Positions 1 to 9,100 of a stretch of 64,000 nucleotides of DNA are shown here, in pieces. The notes under the pieces are model-generated. The model saw nothing but the letters and a program-made list of their open reading frames with translations. It was not told where the DNA came from and searched no databases. Each line of letters begins with the position of its first letter. Within the stretch, counting starts at the first letter, position 1. The position numbers were made by a program, and so were the translations under genes. This DNA comes from Pseudomonas yamanorum (lineage in GTDB: Bacteria; Pseudomonadota; Gammaproteobacteria; Pseudomonadales; Pseudomonadaceae), in assembly GCF_900105735.1 (NCBI RefSeq), contig NZ_LT629793.1:4216001-4280000 (forward strand), written 5' to 3'.

Positions 1-607
1 CGGTGTCATCCAGGCTGGCGCCGAGGTTGAAGCGGGTTTTCTCGTCACCGCCGGACAGGCCCAAGCTGCGGCCCCACGTCTGGTTGCTGCCAAAACCCAC
101 ATGCAGGCGGGGTTGCAGGCCGGACTCGTTGCTGCGCCGGGTAAAGATCTGAATCACCCCGCCAATCGCATCGCTGCCGTAGATCACCGATCGCGAACCG
201 CGCAGCACTTCCACCCGTTCGATCTGTTGGATGTTCAGGTGCTGCAGGTTGCTGTCGCCGGAGGTCGAGTTGCCAATGCGCTGGCCATCGACCAACACCA
301 GGCTTTGGGCCGATTTGGTGCCACGAATGTAAATGCTTGCCAGGCTGCCACGGCCACCGGCTTGTGAAACCTGTACGCCGGGCACGCGGCTCAGCAGGTC
401 GGTCACGCTGGTGGGTTGCAGGCGGTCGATGTCGTCGCGGGTAAAGACGGTGTTGGCGGCACTGCTATCGTTGCGCGCCTGGACCTGGCGGTTGGCGCTG
501 ATCACCACGTCGGGCAGCTTGAGGGCGTCGTCGCGTTCGAAGCTGTCGGCGAGCAGGTCGGTGGCTGGCAGTAACAGAAGGGGCAGGGCGAGGCGAAGGC
601 GGATCAT
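1..607 (-). CDS. btuB: TonB-dependent vitamin B12 receptor BtuB-like, 5' part only
   Basis: Outer-membrane, TonB-driven receptor, probably for cobalamin. The visible 202 residues start MIRLRLALP with a leucine-rich signal peptide (LPLLLLPATDLLA), then a TonB box-like stretch (LPDVVISANR) and the plug domain with the landmarks TSVTDLLSRVPGV, YIRGT and SVIYGSDAIGGVI, the spacing seen in BtuB. The gene runs off the left edge, so barrel and C-terminus are missing. It lies downstream of dxs on the same strand, separated by about 140 bases filled by a REP doublet. No cobalamin riboswitch fits in that gap. Another TonB plug family with similar motifs is possible. The eutBC lyase elsewhere in the window would use the cofactor. 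Confidence 0.75.
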   Translation of the reverse strand, partial: MIRLRLALPLLLLPATDLLADSFERDDALKLPDVVISANRQVQARNDSSAANTVFTRDDIDRLQPTSVTDLLSRVPGVQVSQAGGRGSLASIYIRGTKSAQSLVLVDGQRIGNSTSGDSNLQHLNIQQIERVEVLRGSRSVIYGSDAIGGVIQIFTRRSNESGLQPRLHVGFGSNQTWGRSLGLSGGDEKTRFNLGASLDDT

Positions 608-641
608 GGGCTGTCCGTAGCATTTGAAGTGAGCATAAAAC

Positions 642-737
642 AAATGTGGGAGCGGGCTTGCTCGCGAAGGCGCAGTGTCAGTCAATACATCTGTTGACTG
701 ACCCACCGCTTTCGCGAGCAAGCCCGCTCCCACATTT
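642..737. repeat. REP doublet
   Basis: Two inverted arms (left TGTGGGAGCGGGCTTGCTCG, right its complement) flank a short variable centre. It is the standard fluorescent-pseudomonad REP pair and occupies most of the btuB-dxs gap. Related copies lie near 21081, 27261, 45938, 47103 and 58774. Confidence 0.92.
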
Positions 738-749
738 TTAATCGCGTTT

Positions 750-2648
750 CTACAGGCCCAGCAGGGCCATGCGCTGACGAACCGAAGCTTCAATCCCCGC
801 TTCATCCAGCCCACACTCGGCCAGCATCTGCGCCGGTTTGGCATGCTCGACATACACGTCCGGCAAGCCCAGATGCAGCACCGACTTGAGGATGTTCTCC
901 CGCGCCAGGAACTCACTGACTGCCGCACCGGCGCCGCCCATGATGGCGTTTTCTTCAAGGGTCACCAGCAGCGCATGGCTGCCGGCGATCTCGCGCACCA
1001 GGGCTTCGTCCAGTGGTTTGACGAAGCGCATGTCCACCACCGTGGCGTCGATCTTCTCGGCCACTTTCAAGGCTTCAGCCAATTGCACGCCGAACACCAG
1101 CAAGGCAACGTTGCTGCCCTGGCGACGCACGATGCCCTTGCCGATCTCGATAGGCTCAAGGTCCTTTTCGATCACGGCATTCGGGCCGTTGCCCCGCGGG
1201 TAACGCACAGCCGCCGGGCCGTTGTACAGGTGGCCGGTGCTGAGCATCTTGCGCAGTTCGTTCTCGTCGCTTGGGGTCATCACCAGCATACCGGGGATGC
1301 AGCGCAGGTACGACAGGTCGAAGCTGCCGGCGTGGGTCGGGCCGTCTTCGCCCACCAAACCGGCACGGTCGATGGCGAACAACACGTCGAGGTTCTGCAC
1401 CGCGACGTCATGAATCAACTGGTCATAACCACGTTGCAGGAACGTGGAGTAGATCGCGACTACCGGCTTGGCGCCTTCACAGGCCATGCCGGCGGCGAAG
1501 GTCACCGCGTGTTGCTCGGCGATGGCCACGTCGAAATAGCGCAGCGGGAAACGCTCGCTGAATTCCACCAGGTCGGAACCTTCCTTCATCGCCGGGGTGA
1601 TGCCCACCAGGCGTGGATCGGCGGCGGCCATATCGCACAACCATTCGCCAAACACACCAGAGTACTTCGGCCCGCTGGCTTTCTTGGGCGCAGCAGCCGG
1701 GGCGTTCAGCGGTTCAAGCTTGGTGATCGCGTGGTAACCAATCGGGTCGACTTCCGCCGGGGCGAAGCCTTTGCCTTTTTTGGTGACGATGTGCAGGAAC
1801 TGCGGGCCTTTAAGGTCACGCATGTTGCGCAGGGTCGCGATCAGGGTTGGCAGGTCGTGGCCGTCGATCGGGCCGATGTAGTTCCAGCCCAGCTCTTCGA
1901 ACAGGGTGCCGGGAACCAGCATGCCCTTGGCATATTCTTCGGTACGACGGGCAATTTCCCACGCGCCGGGCAAACGCGAGAGCACCTTTTTGCTGCCTTC
2001 ACGCATGCTGGCGTAAGTGCGGCTGGAGAGGATTTTTGCCAGGTAATTCGACAGGCCACCGACATTGCGCGAGATCGACATGTCGTTGTCGTTGAGGATT
2101 ACCAACATGTTGGCGTTCACTTCCGGCGCGTGGTTCAGCGCCTCGAAGGCCATGCCGGCGGTCAACGCGCCATCACCGATCACCGCAATCGCCTTGCGAT
2201 CACTGTTCTGCAGGCGGGCGGCAATGGCCATGCCCAGCGCTGCACTGATGGAGGTGCTGGAGTGGCCGACGCCAAAGGTGTCGTACTCGCTCTCGGAGCG
2301 ACGCGGGAAGGCGGCGATGCCGTCCTTCTGGCGCAGGCTGGCCATGCGCTCGCGGCGTCCGGTGAGGATCTTGTGCGGATAGGCCTGATGACCCACGTCC
2401 CACACCAGCCGGTCGTCCGGGGTGTCGAACACGTAATGCAGCGCAATGGTCAGCTCGATGACGCCCAGGCCGGCACCGAAATGCCCACCGGTCTGGCCGA
2501 CCGTGTAGAGCAATTCCAGGCGCAACTCATCGGCCAGGGTTTCCAGCTCGGCTTCACCCAGGCGGCGCAGACCGGCTGGCGTGTTGGCACGGTCCAGCAG
2601 GGGCGTGGCCGGGCGCTTGCGGGGAATCTCTTGGAACGTCGTGGGCAT
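750..2648 (-). CDS. dxs: 1-deoxy-D-xylulose-5-phosphate synthase
   Basis: Thiamine-diphosphate enzyme that condenses pyruvate and glyceraldehyde-3-phosphate to DXP, the first step of the MEP isoprenoid route (DXP also feeds thiamine and pyridoxal synthesis). At 632 residues it is full length. Visible marks are [15 protein letters not shown] with its catalytic histidine, the ThDP-binding [15 protein letters not shown], the transketolase-type [12 protein letters not shown] with the conserved glutamate, and a C-terminal transketolase domain ([13 protein letters not shown]). The start [13 protein letters not shown] matches the family. It follows ispA by about 110 bases on the same strand, so xseB-ispA-dxs is the usual proteobacterial cluster. 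Confidence 0.98.
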   Translation of the reverse strand: MPTTFQEIPRKRPATPLLDRANTPAGLRRLGEAELETLADELRLELLYTVGQTGGHFGAGLGVIELTIALHYVFDTPDDRLVWDVGHQAYPHKILTGRRERMASLRQKDGIAAFPRRSESEYDTFGVGHSSTSISAALGMAIAARLQNSDRKAIAVIGDGALTAGMAFEALNHAPEVNANMLVILNDNDMSISRNVGGLSNYLAKILSSRTYASMREGSKKVLSRLPGAWEIARRTEEYAKGMLVPGTLFEELGWNYIGPIDGHDLPTLIATLRNMRDLKGPQFLHIVTKKGKGFAPAEVDPIGYHAITKLEPLNAPAAAPKKASGPKYSGVFGEWLCDMAAADPRLVGITPAMKEGSDLVEFSERFPLRYFDVAIAEQHAVTFAAGMACEGAKPVVAIYSTFLQRGYDQLIHDVAVQNLDVLFAIDRAGLVGEDGPTHAGSFDLSYLRCIPGMLVMTPSDENELRKMLSTGHLYNGPAAVRYPRGNGPNAVIEKDLEPIEIGKGIVRRQGSNVALLVFGVQLAEALKVAEKIDATVVDMRFVKPLDEALVREIAGSHALLVTLEENAIMGGAGAAVSEFLARENILKSVLHLGLPDVYVEHAKPAQMLAECGLDEAGIEASVRQRMALLGL

Positions 2649-2758
2649 CAGGCGAATCGTTATAGGTATAGAAGAGGCGGCAGTTTACCTCAAGCATCGC
2701 AAACTGCCCACGCAGAGCGCCGAACTTGGCTGATATGCGGTGGAAGAGGCCGCTGCTG

Positions 2759-3646
2759 TCAGTGGCGACGTTCGACGATATACCGCGCCAGGTCACGCAG
2801 TGGCTCGGCAGCCGCGTCGAAAGGTCGCAGGGCATCCAGGGCCTGATCCCGCAGCTCCAGCGCGTAAGTCTTGGCGGCTTCCAGGCCGAGCAGTGAAGGA
2901 TAAGTCGGCTTGTCCCGTGCGATATCGGCACCCTGGCGTTTGCCGAGGGTTGCGGTATCACTTTCAACGTCGAGAATATCGTCCTGCACCTGGAAAGCCA
3001 GGCCGATGGCCCGCGCGTAGGTTTGCAGCGCCGCCAGTTGCGCGGCTTCGGCACGGCCACTGGCCAGGGCGCCGAGGTGCACGGCGGCTTCGATCAGCGC
3101 GCCGGTCTTGTGGCGGTGCATGTATTCCAAGGCTTTTTGATCGAGCTTCAAACCGACCGAGCCCAAGTCAATTGCCTGGCCGCCGACCATGCCGGCAGGG
3201 CCTGCGGCCAGTGCCAGCGCGGTAACCATGCGCAAGCGGATCTCGGCGTTGACGTTGCTCAGGCGCGGGTCCAGCAGAGCGCTGAACGCCAGGCTTTGCA
3301 GGCCGTCACCGGCGAGAATCGCACAGGCTTCATCAAAGGCTTTATGGGTAGTGGGCTGGCCGCGACGCAGATCGTCATCGTCCATCGCCGGCAAATCGTC
3401 GTGTACCAGGGAATAAGCGTGGATCAACTCCACCGCGCAGGCGGCGCCGTTGGCTTCCTCCGCCTGAGCGCCGAGTGCTTCGCAAGCCGCGTAGGCGAGC
3501 AAGGGGCGAACGCGCTTGCCACCGTTCATCACGCTGTAACGCATGGCCTCATACAGGCGGTTCAGCTCAGGGCTGGGCGCGACAAACAGCGGTTCCAGCG
3601 CAGCATTGACCCGGGCCTGGCTGCCGGCCTGATAAGCGTCGATCAT
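2759..3646 (-). CDS. ispA: (2E,6E)-farnesyl diphosphate synthase
   Basis: Prenyltransferase that adds two IPP units to DMAPP to make farnesyl diphosphate, the precursor of undecaprenyl phosphate, ubiquinone side chains and haem O. The 295 residues carry the first Asp-rich motif in [17 protein letters not shown] and the second in QVQDDILD, plus GGKRVRPLL at the N-terminus for IPP binding. The start codon overlaps the xseB stop by four bases (ATGA), indicating translational coupling. Confidence 0.98.
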   Translation of the reverse strand: MIDAYQAGSQARVNAALEPLFVAPSPELNRLYEAMRYSVMNGGKRVRPLLAYAACEALGAQAEEANGAACAVELIHAYSLVHDDLPAMDDDDLRRGQPTTHKAFDEACAILAGDGLQSLAFSALLDPRLSNVNAEIRLRMVTALALAAGPAGMVGGQAIDLGSVGLKLDQKALEYMHRHKTGALIEAAVHLGALASGRAEAAQLAALQTYARAIGLAFQVQDDILDVESDTATLGKRQGADIARDKPTYPSLLGLEAAKTYALELRDQALDALRPFDAAAEPLRDLARYIVERRH

Positions 3647-3885
3647 TCAGGCTGTTCCGCATCGAAAGGTTCTTCGGCCAACTCCCCGTCGCGCTCCAGC
3701 AACACCTGGACCTTCTGCTCCGCCTGCGCCAGGGCGCTCTGGCAGTCGCGGGTCAGTCCGATGCCTTGCTCGAATGCGGTCAACGAGTCTTCCAGCGACA
3801 ACTCGCCGTTCTCCATACGCTCGACCAGGGTTTGCAGGTCAGCGAGGGATTGTTCGAAATCGAGTGCAACTTTTTTGCGGGCCAT
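3643..3885 (-). CDS. xseB: exodeoxyribonuclease VII small subunit
   Basis: Small subunit of exonuclease VII, which degrades single-stranded DNA to oligonucleotides with XseA. The 80 residues contain the family core [35 protein letters not shown], summarised here as a two-helix coiled coil, followed by an acidic tail. First gene of the xseB-ispA-dxs operon; it overlaps ispA by four bases. XseA is not in the window. Confidence 0.96.
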   Translation of the reverse strand: MARKKVALDFEQSLADLQTLVERMENGELSLEDSLTAFEQGIGLTRDCQSALAQAEQKVQVLLERDGELAEEPFDAEQPE

Positions 3886-3973
3886 GGCGGCTATTCCGGT
3901 AGACGGTAAACCGGCGCGACACTAGCAGACATGGGGGATTGGGGCAAATGAGTGGGGGGATTTGCCTTGAAAA

Positions 3974-5113
3974 TCAATCGCCTTGAGTGTTGATTTGATA
4001 GCGGGTGCTGCGGCCGCCGCCGGGTAGTCGAACCAGGCAGTTTTTTTCCAGAAGATCGGCCAGATGTCGGGTCGCCGTGGCCTTGGAGACTTTGGCCACT
4101 GCTTGATATTGGGCCGCGCTGATCCCGTGCTCAAAGCCTTTTTCGCCGCCGTCGAGCAGGCGATTCAAGACTTTGGTCTGTTCTGCGCTGAATGCGTGGT
4201 CCCGATGCTGCTGCCAGAAGCGGGTTTTGCCCAGCACCCGGTCAATCCGCACCATGGCCTGCTGCAAGCTACGAAGCAGCGTTTGCAGGAACCACTCAAG
4301 CCAATCGGTGATATCCAGCGTGGCCTTTTGACTGGTTTCCAGTGCGCGGTAATAGCCCGCCCGATCTTCAAGGATGCTCGCCGACATGGCGTAGAAGCGG
4401 ATCGCCTGGTTCTCTGCCTGGGCAAGCGCGAGGTCGGTAATAGCCCGCGTCAGACGACCGTTGCCATCGTCGAAGGGGTGCAAGGTGACGAACCAGAAAT
4501 GCGCCAAACCTGCGCGCAGCAATGGGTCAAGGGCTGCATGATTCCGACTGGCTTCAAACCATTCGATGAAATCGTCCAGCGACTGCTCTAGCCCTTGGCG
4601 GGGTGGGGCTTCGAAATGCACAGTGGGTCGGTCCAGTCGTCCCGACACAACCTGCATGGGCTCATCCCCCCTTAGCGCGCCTACGTTCAAGCCGTGGGTG
4701 GAAAAGCGGGCCTCCTCGGCGGGAAACAACCACCGATGCCAGTTAAATAGACGGGTGAGGGTAAACGGTTGAGCAAACTGCTGCGTGGCGTCCAGCATCA
4801 AGTCAGCCAGACCCTCGCTACGTCGGCTCACGGAGCCGTCTTGCAATTGCTCCAGGCCCAGGCGTCGGGCCAAAGAGGAACGTACCGAGCCCACATTCAG
4901 CTGCTCACCCTCGATTGCCGAAGAGGTCAGAATGTTTTGCAGCAACGCATCCAGTTCATTCTCTGAATTCTGTGCCTGGCTGACCGAACCGAGCATGCCC
5001 AGCAACTTTCCTTGCGCCTGCGTGCACTCTCGCAATAACGCTGCGAGGCGCTCAGGTTGCCAGTGAAAGTGCGGCCAGTCGGGTTGTTGCCAGATCCAGT
5101 TCGGGTGATCCAT
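3974..5113 (-). CDS. Fic family AMPylase-type protein with N-terminal DUF4172-like domain and C-terminal HTH
   Basis: Predicted Fic enzyme that would transfer AMP (or another phosphate-containing moiety) to a protein target. With the start at 5113 (MDHPNWIWQQ) it has 379 residues. The active-site motif HPFDDGNGRLTR is intact at about 212-223. An inhibitory-helix motif SSAIEG at about 64-69 fits the (S/T)xxxE(G/N) consensus, so it should be an auto-inhibited class II Fic. The last 60 residues (KATATRHLADLLEK) look like a winged helix, so the protein may bind DNA. A longer frame reaches 5161, but that start lies inside the inverted-repeat array at 5132-5194 and has no clear Shine-Dalgarno, so I prefer 5113. 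The target is unknown. Confidence 0.85.
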   Translation of the reverse strand: MDHPNWIWQQPDWPHFHWQPERLAALLRECTQAQGKLLGMLGSVSQAQNSENELDALLQNILTSSAIEGEQLNVGSVRSSLARRLGLEQLQDGSVSRRSEGLADLMLDATQQFAQPFTLTRLFNWHRWLFPAEEARFSTHGLNVGALRGDEPMQVVSGRLDRPTVHFEAPPRQGLEQSLDDFIEWFEASRNHAALDPLLRAGLAHFWFVTLHPFDDGNGRLTRAITDLALAQAENQAIRFYAMSASILEDRAGYYRALETSQKATLDITDWLEWFLQTLLRSLQQAMVRIDRVLGKTRFWQQHRDHAFSAEQTKVLNRLLDGGEKGFEHGISAAQYQAVAKVSKATATRHLADLLEKNCLVRLPGGGRSTRYQINTQGD

Positions 5114-5131
5114 GGGGGCATACTCGGTGTG

Positions 5132-5194
5132 TGAGCCGAATAGAAGGCTTAATCGGCTCATTTGGTGAGCCGATTGTGTGAGCTATTCGGCTCA
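5132..5194. promoter_or_regulatory. double palindromic operator candidate upstream of fic
   Basis: Four copies of TGAGCCGAWT alternate in orientation: 5132-5141 forward, 5151-5160 reverse, 5166-5175 forward, 5185-5194 reverse. Spacers are 9, 5 and 9 bases, so the whole block is symmetrical about its centre. It covers the expected promoter/leader of the fic gene. Because the Fic protein ends in a helix-turn-helix-like segment, autoregulation is the simplest inference. Confidence 0.65.
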
Positions 5195-5202
5195 CTGTCC
5201 AG

Positions 5203-5698
5203 TCAGCTGCGAACGATCAACACCCGACGGGTGAGGGGAGTGGTGCGCAGTTTCTGACTGCTGATCAGCGCGTCTAAGGCACTGGCGACCTGATTCAGAT
5301 TGAATCTGGCGCTGATGGTGCGTTGCCCGACTTTATCGTCGAGCCAGATCACATGGCCGCCTTGATAGCGCACCAATTCTTCAAGCATCTCACTTAATGG
5401 TGCATCCCGCACACTTAGCTGGCAGTTGCGCCAGGGCGGCAGGTGTTCTGCGTCGACAGCTTGGAGGGCTTGCACATGCTCGCATCACGATGCGCAACTG
5501 TTCGCCCGGCAGCAGTAACTGATGTTGCCCGGCGGCGGCCACTTCAACACTGCCGCTTAACAGAATGACTTCGTCGGTTGTGTGGCTATGCGCGATGGAA
5601 AGTTCGTTGCCGAGTTGTGGGGCATGACTTGGTTTGAATGTTGCTTCATTCGCCTGGGGAGCAGTATTCAGACGGACGGTAATCTCCTTGTAGCTCAA
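5203..5698 (-). pseudogene. truncated, frameshifted FecR-type anti-sigma factor relic
   Basis: Two adjacent frames on the minus strand together resemble the periplasmic part of a FecR-like iron-sensing regulator. The upstream frame ends in TTDEVILLSGSVEV...LLLPGEQLRIV, like the conserved FecR core. The downstream frame continues QALQAVDAEHLPPWRNCQLSVRDAPLSEML and ELVRYQGGH, like the FecR C-terminal half. A single frameshift near 5480-5487 joins them. The N-terminal cytoplasmic sigma-binding part and the membrane helix are absent, the upstream frame has no ATG and is preceded directly by a stop, and no ECF sigma gene or receptor lies beside it. It should be non-functional. Confidence 0.65.
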
Positions 5699-5760
5699 TT
5701 ACTGGCGCTGGGCCGGGGGAGTTCTTTATGGATGGGCGAGGGGGGACGATGATCTTAAGT

Positions 5761-6183
5761 TTAGTCGTGCGTGAGGTCGGCGTAGTCTATTTGGCCTTCA
5801 AATGCTAAACAGGCAATCCAGTGTAGGCTCTGAGGAAAAATGTAGGTGTGTTGGGGGAAGTCTGCAAAGATCTCGAGTGCTTTCTTGATATCATTAATAT
5901 TTATAGAGTAAGCGTGCTCAATAGCGGAGTCACTCAGGAAAATTACTTGCTGAATTCCGAGGCTACCAAGCTTTTCTGCAACGATAGTTAGCGCTAAAGG
6001 TCTGTCCATATAGCTTAGTTCTGTAGCGTTCTCCAAAGCTTTCCAGTCTATTTTGCTTCCGGCGAAAATGATTTTATTTTGAATGTTATTTATAAAATCT
6101 TCCTGCTCCTTGTCTGATAGTCGCTCGTAAAGGATGCCATTTTTATTTAGCGTTTCTACAAGGTTGTTATCGAAGTAGTTCAT
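5761..6183 (-). CDS. hypothetical protein, probable immunity protein for the Rhs toxin
   Basis: A 140-residue soluble, acidic protein (starts MNYFDNNLVETLNKNG, ends YADLTHD) with no signal peptide or membrane segment and no family I can name with confidence. It starts one base after the rhs stop codon. Its codons are far more AT-rich than those of the surrounding core genes, as is usual for immunity genes swapped together with Rhs/CDI toxin tips. Position, size and composition are the evidence; the immunity role is inferred. Confidence 0.7.
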   Translation of the reverse strand: MNYFDNNLVETLNKNGILYERLSDKEQEDFINNIQNKIIFAGSKIDWKALENATELSYMDRPLALTIVAEKLGSLGIQQVIFLSDSAIEHAYSININDIKKALEIFADFPQHTYIFPQSLHWIACLAFEGQIDYADLTHD

Positions 6184-6184
6184 G

Positions 6185-9100
6185 TTATTTGAATCTCTTG
6201 TTTATTTTCATTACTAGTTTGTGTGAGCCCTCGAAAAGATAGTGAGGTCCTTTCTTTTTTTCAGACCAAACGTTTATGTGCGCACCATTCTTTTTGTCGT
6301 GTTCGACGCGGAATCCAGTTTTTTCATCCATTGTTTGCATACCTATGGGTTTGCCCGAACTGGTGCCGAACTTTCCAAGTTTAGGCTTTTCCGCATGGAA
6401 ATTATTTTCTCGCAGCCACCTCAGAGCCTTGTTTAAAGCCTGTTCATACGTTGAGGATCTAACTTCACCACCTGTTTCTGGTGGCTTTTCCTCATGACGC
6501 TGTCGGGCTGTTCTTTCTTTTTTACCCGGACAGTTCCCGGGAACGCATGCTAACCCCAGCGGGTCCACCCACCCCGTAGGGTTGGGCACGTACTGGTATC
6601 CGTTCAGCCCACCCGCCAGTTTCACCGGATCAGGCGTCAGATAGCGACCAACATCCGGATTGTAGTAGCGATGACGGTTGTAGTGCAGCCCGCTTTCCGG
6701 GTCGAAGTATTGGCCCTGGAAGCGCAGCGGGTTGGTAACGGTGTTGACGTCCAGCTTCGCGATTTGGCCGTAGGCGCGGTAGTGCGCGGACCAGACGATT
6801 TCGCCGTCGGGCGCGGCGAGTTCCTGCGGGGTGCCGAGGTGGTCGAGTTGGTAGTGGAAGGGTTTTACGTCTTCCGGGCCGTAGCCCTTCAGCAGAACTA
6901 ACGGGCGGAAGCTGTTGGGTTCGTAGAGGTAGCTCTGGTGGTGATCGGCGCGGTGTTCGGCGATCAGTGCGTCGCCTTGCCAGAAGAATTCGGTAGTTTG
7001 ACCGTTCACGACTTTTGCGACGCGCCGATCAAAAGGATCGTAGCGGTAGCTGGCCTGGGTGCCGTCGGGTTGGGTGACGGCAATCAGCCGGTGCTGGCAG
7101 TCGTAGCGGTATTCGGTGACCAGTTGTTGAGCGCGGCCCCGGCGTTCGCGCAGGAGGTTGCCGAAGGCGTCGTAGTCGTAATGACGGTCGCCTTGCATCA
7201 AGAGCCGGTTGCCTTTGACGATGCCGGGGCCGACGCGGTCTTGCATCAGCAGGTTGCCCGCCGGGTCGTGGACGAAGCGTTCCTGCAAGTCGTGCGAGTG
7301 GTTGGCGCGGGTCAGGCGGTCGAGTGGGTCATAGTGGTAGTCGTGCTGGCCTTTGCGGGTGTCGAGGATGCGGGTGAGGTTGCCGCGTTTGTCGTAGTCG
7401 TACTGGCGGCGCTGGTGGCGTTGTTCCTGTTGGGTGATGGCGTGGGCGTGCAGGCGGCCCTGGTCGTCGTAGTGGTAGTGGCTGAGGAGTTGGCCTTGCT
7501 GGCGTTGGTGCTCGCGGCCGGATTTGAACAGGTGCGAGGTGAGCAGGTTGCCGTTGAGTTCGATGGTGGCGAGGTCGCCGCCTTTTTCGTGGTGGAAAGC
7601 GAGGCGGTTGTTATCGGGCAGGCGCAGGTAGTTGAGTTGCCCGCATTCGTCGTAGCCATAGCGCAACGTGCCCCAGCCTTGGTGCTCGGCGGTGAGGCGG
7701 TTTTGCAGGTCGTATTCGTAATGGAGCGGCCAGTGACCGTCGTCGACGCTGAGGAGGTTGCCGAGGCGGTCGTAGGTGTAATCAACCGTGCTGCGGTCGG
7801 GCAGGGTTTTTCTTACGAGACGACCGGCCGCATCGCGCGCATAACCGGTAACCAGCTGACTGCCATCGTCGCCGTACTCGGTCTTTTCCAGCAGATGCCC
7901 GGCGAGGTCGTAGACATAGGCAGTACGGCGCCCATCAAAGCTGGTTTCCTGTTGGATCAGGCCGTTGGCGTGGTACTCAAGCCGATAGGTTTCGCCGACC
8001 TCGTTTTCGATTTCGGTCAGTAACAACCGGGCATTGTCGTAGCGGTATTTGAGTTGCGTGCCGTCCGGATTAATCCGATGGCTGATCAGGTGCAGACCGT
8101 CGGCATACTCATAGCGCGTAACCCGGCCCAGCTCGTCGCGCTCGGCAGTGATTTTTCCGTAGGGGTTGTAGCTGAATTCGCGAGTGGCGCCGTCCGGCTG
8201 AATCACCTTCAGCAAGCGTCCCATGGCGTCCCACTGATACTGGGTCAGCGCGCCATGCTCATCCTCGCAAGCAACCTGCCGCCCCAGGTCGTCGTAGCGA
8301 TAGTGCCTTACGCTACCATTCGCCAGCTTCTCCTCAATGAGCTGACCACGTTCGTCCCAGATCAGCCGCTGACTGCTGTTGTCCGGATACCAGACCCCGG
8401 TGAGCTTTCCGTGTTGGGTGTAGGTGTATTCGGTGTAGTTACCATCCGGATCGGTCTTGCGGGTGATATCGCCTTGATCGTTACGTTGGTATTTCCACAC
8501 CGCGTCACCACGGCGTACAACCCGCACGAAACCGTTGTCATGCTCGTAGGACGTGGGTGCATCGTCACCGGGAAACAGCGCAATCAACCGACCGGCTTCG
8601 TCGTACTGATAGGCCGTCACCGCTCCCAGCGGGTCCTGCTCGACCGTCAGGCGGCCTTTTTCATCGTAGGATTTGAAGTGCTGCGCGCCGTCCGGATCGA
8701 TCCGCTGCACCAGCCGTGCGCGCTGGTCGTGGACGTAGACTTCCTGGCTGCCATCGGCGTTGTGTACGGTGACAGTGCCGTTGTCATCCCACACATACCG
8801 CGTGTCCATCTGCGAAAAGCTGGCCCAGTGGCGGACACACCTTGCAGCCTTGCCAGACCGTTCCCACTCCCAAAAGAAACTCGCCCCACCGGCCAGTTCC
8901 CGCTCCAGGATTACCTGCTGATCGTCGTATCGATAACGCTCGCTTTCGCCTACCGCGTTGGTTGCTTCGATCAACCGCCACGCATCGTCGTACGTGTAGG
9001 CAACAACGTTCTGCTCGGTAACCCAGCCGATTTCCCGCTGCACCTGATAGTCGACCGCAACGATGTGTCCACGGTCATACCGCAGCAGCAATCCTTGGCC

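Noticed and set aside
607..750. Cobalamin riboswitch before btuB
   Set aside because: The gap is only about 140 bases and is almost entirely a REP doublet, with no B12-box-like sequence visible.
843..2846. Very long open frame (667 codons) on the strand opposite dxs
   Set aside because: dxs is a full-length, motif-complete gene on the other strand; the opposite frame is open only because of GC-rich codon bias and shows no family features.
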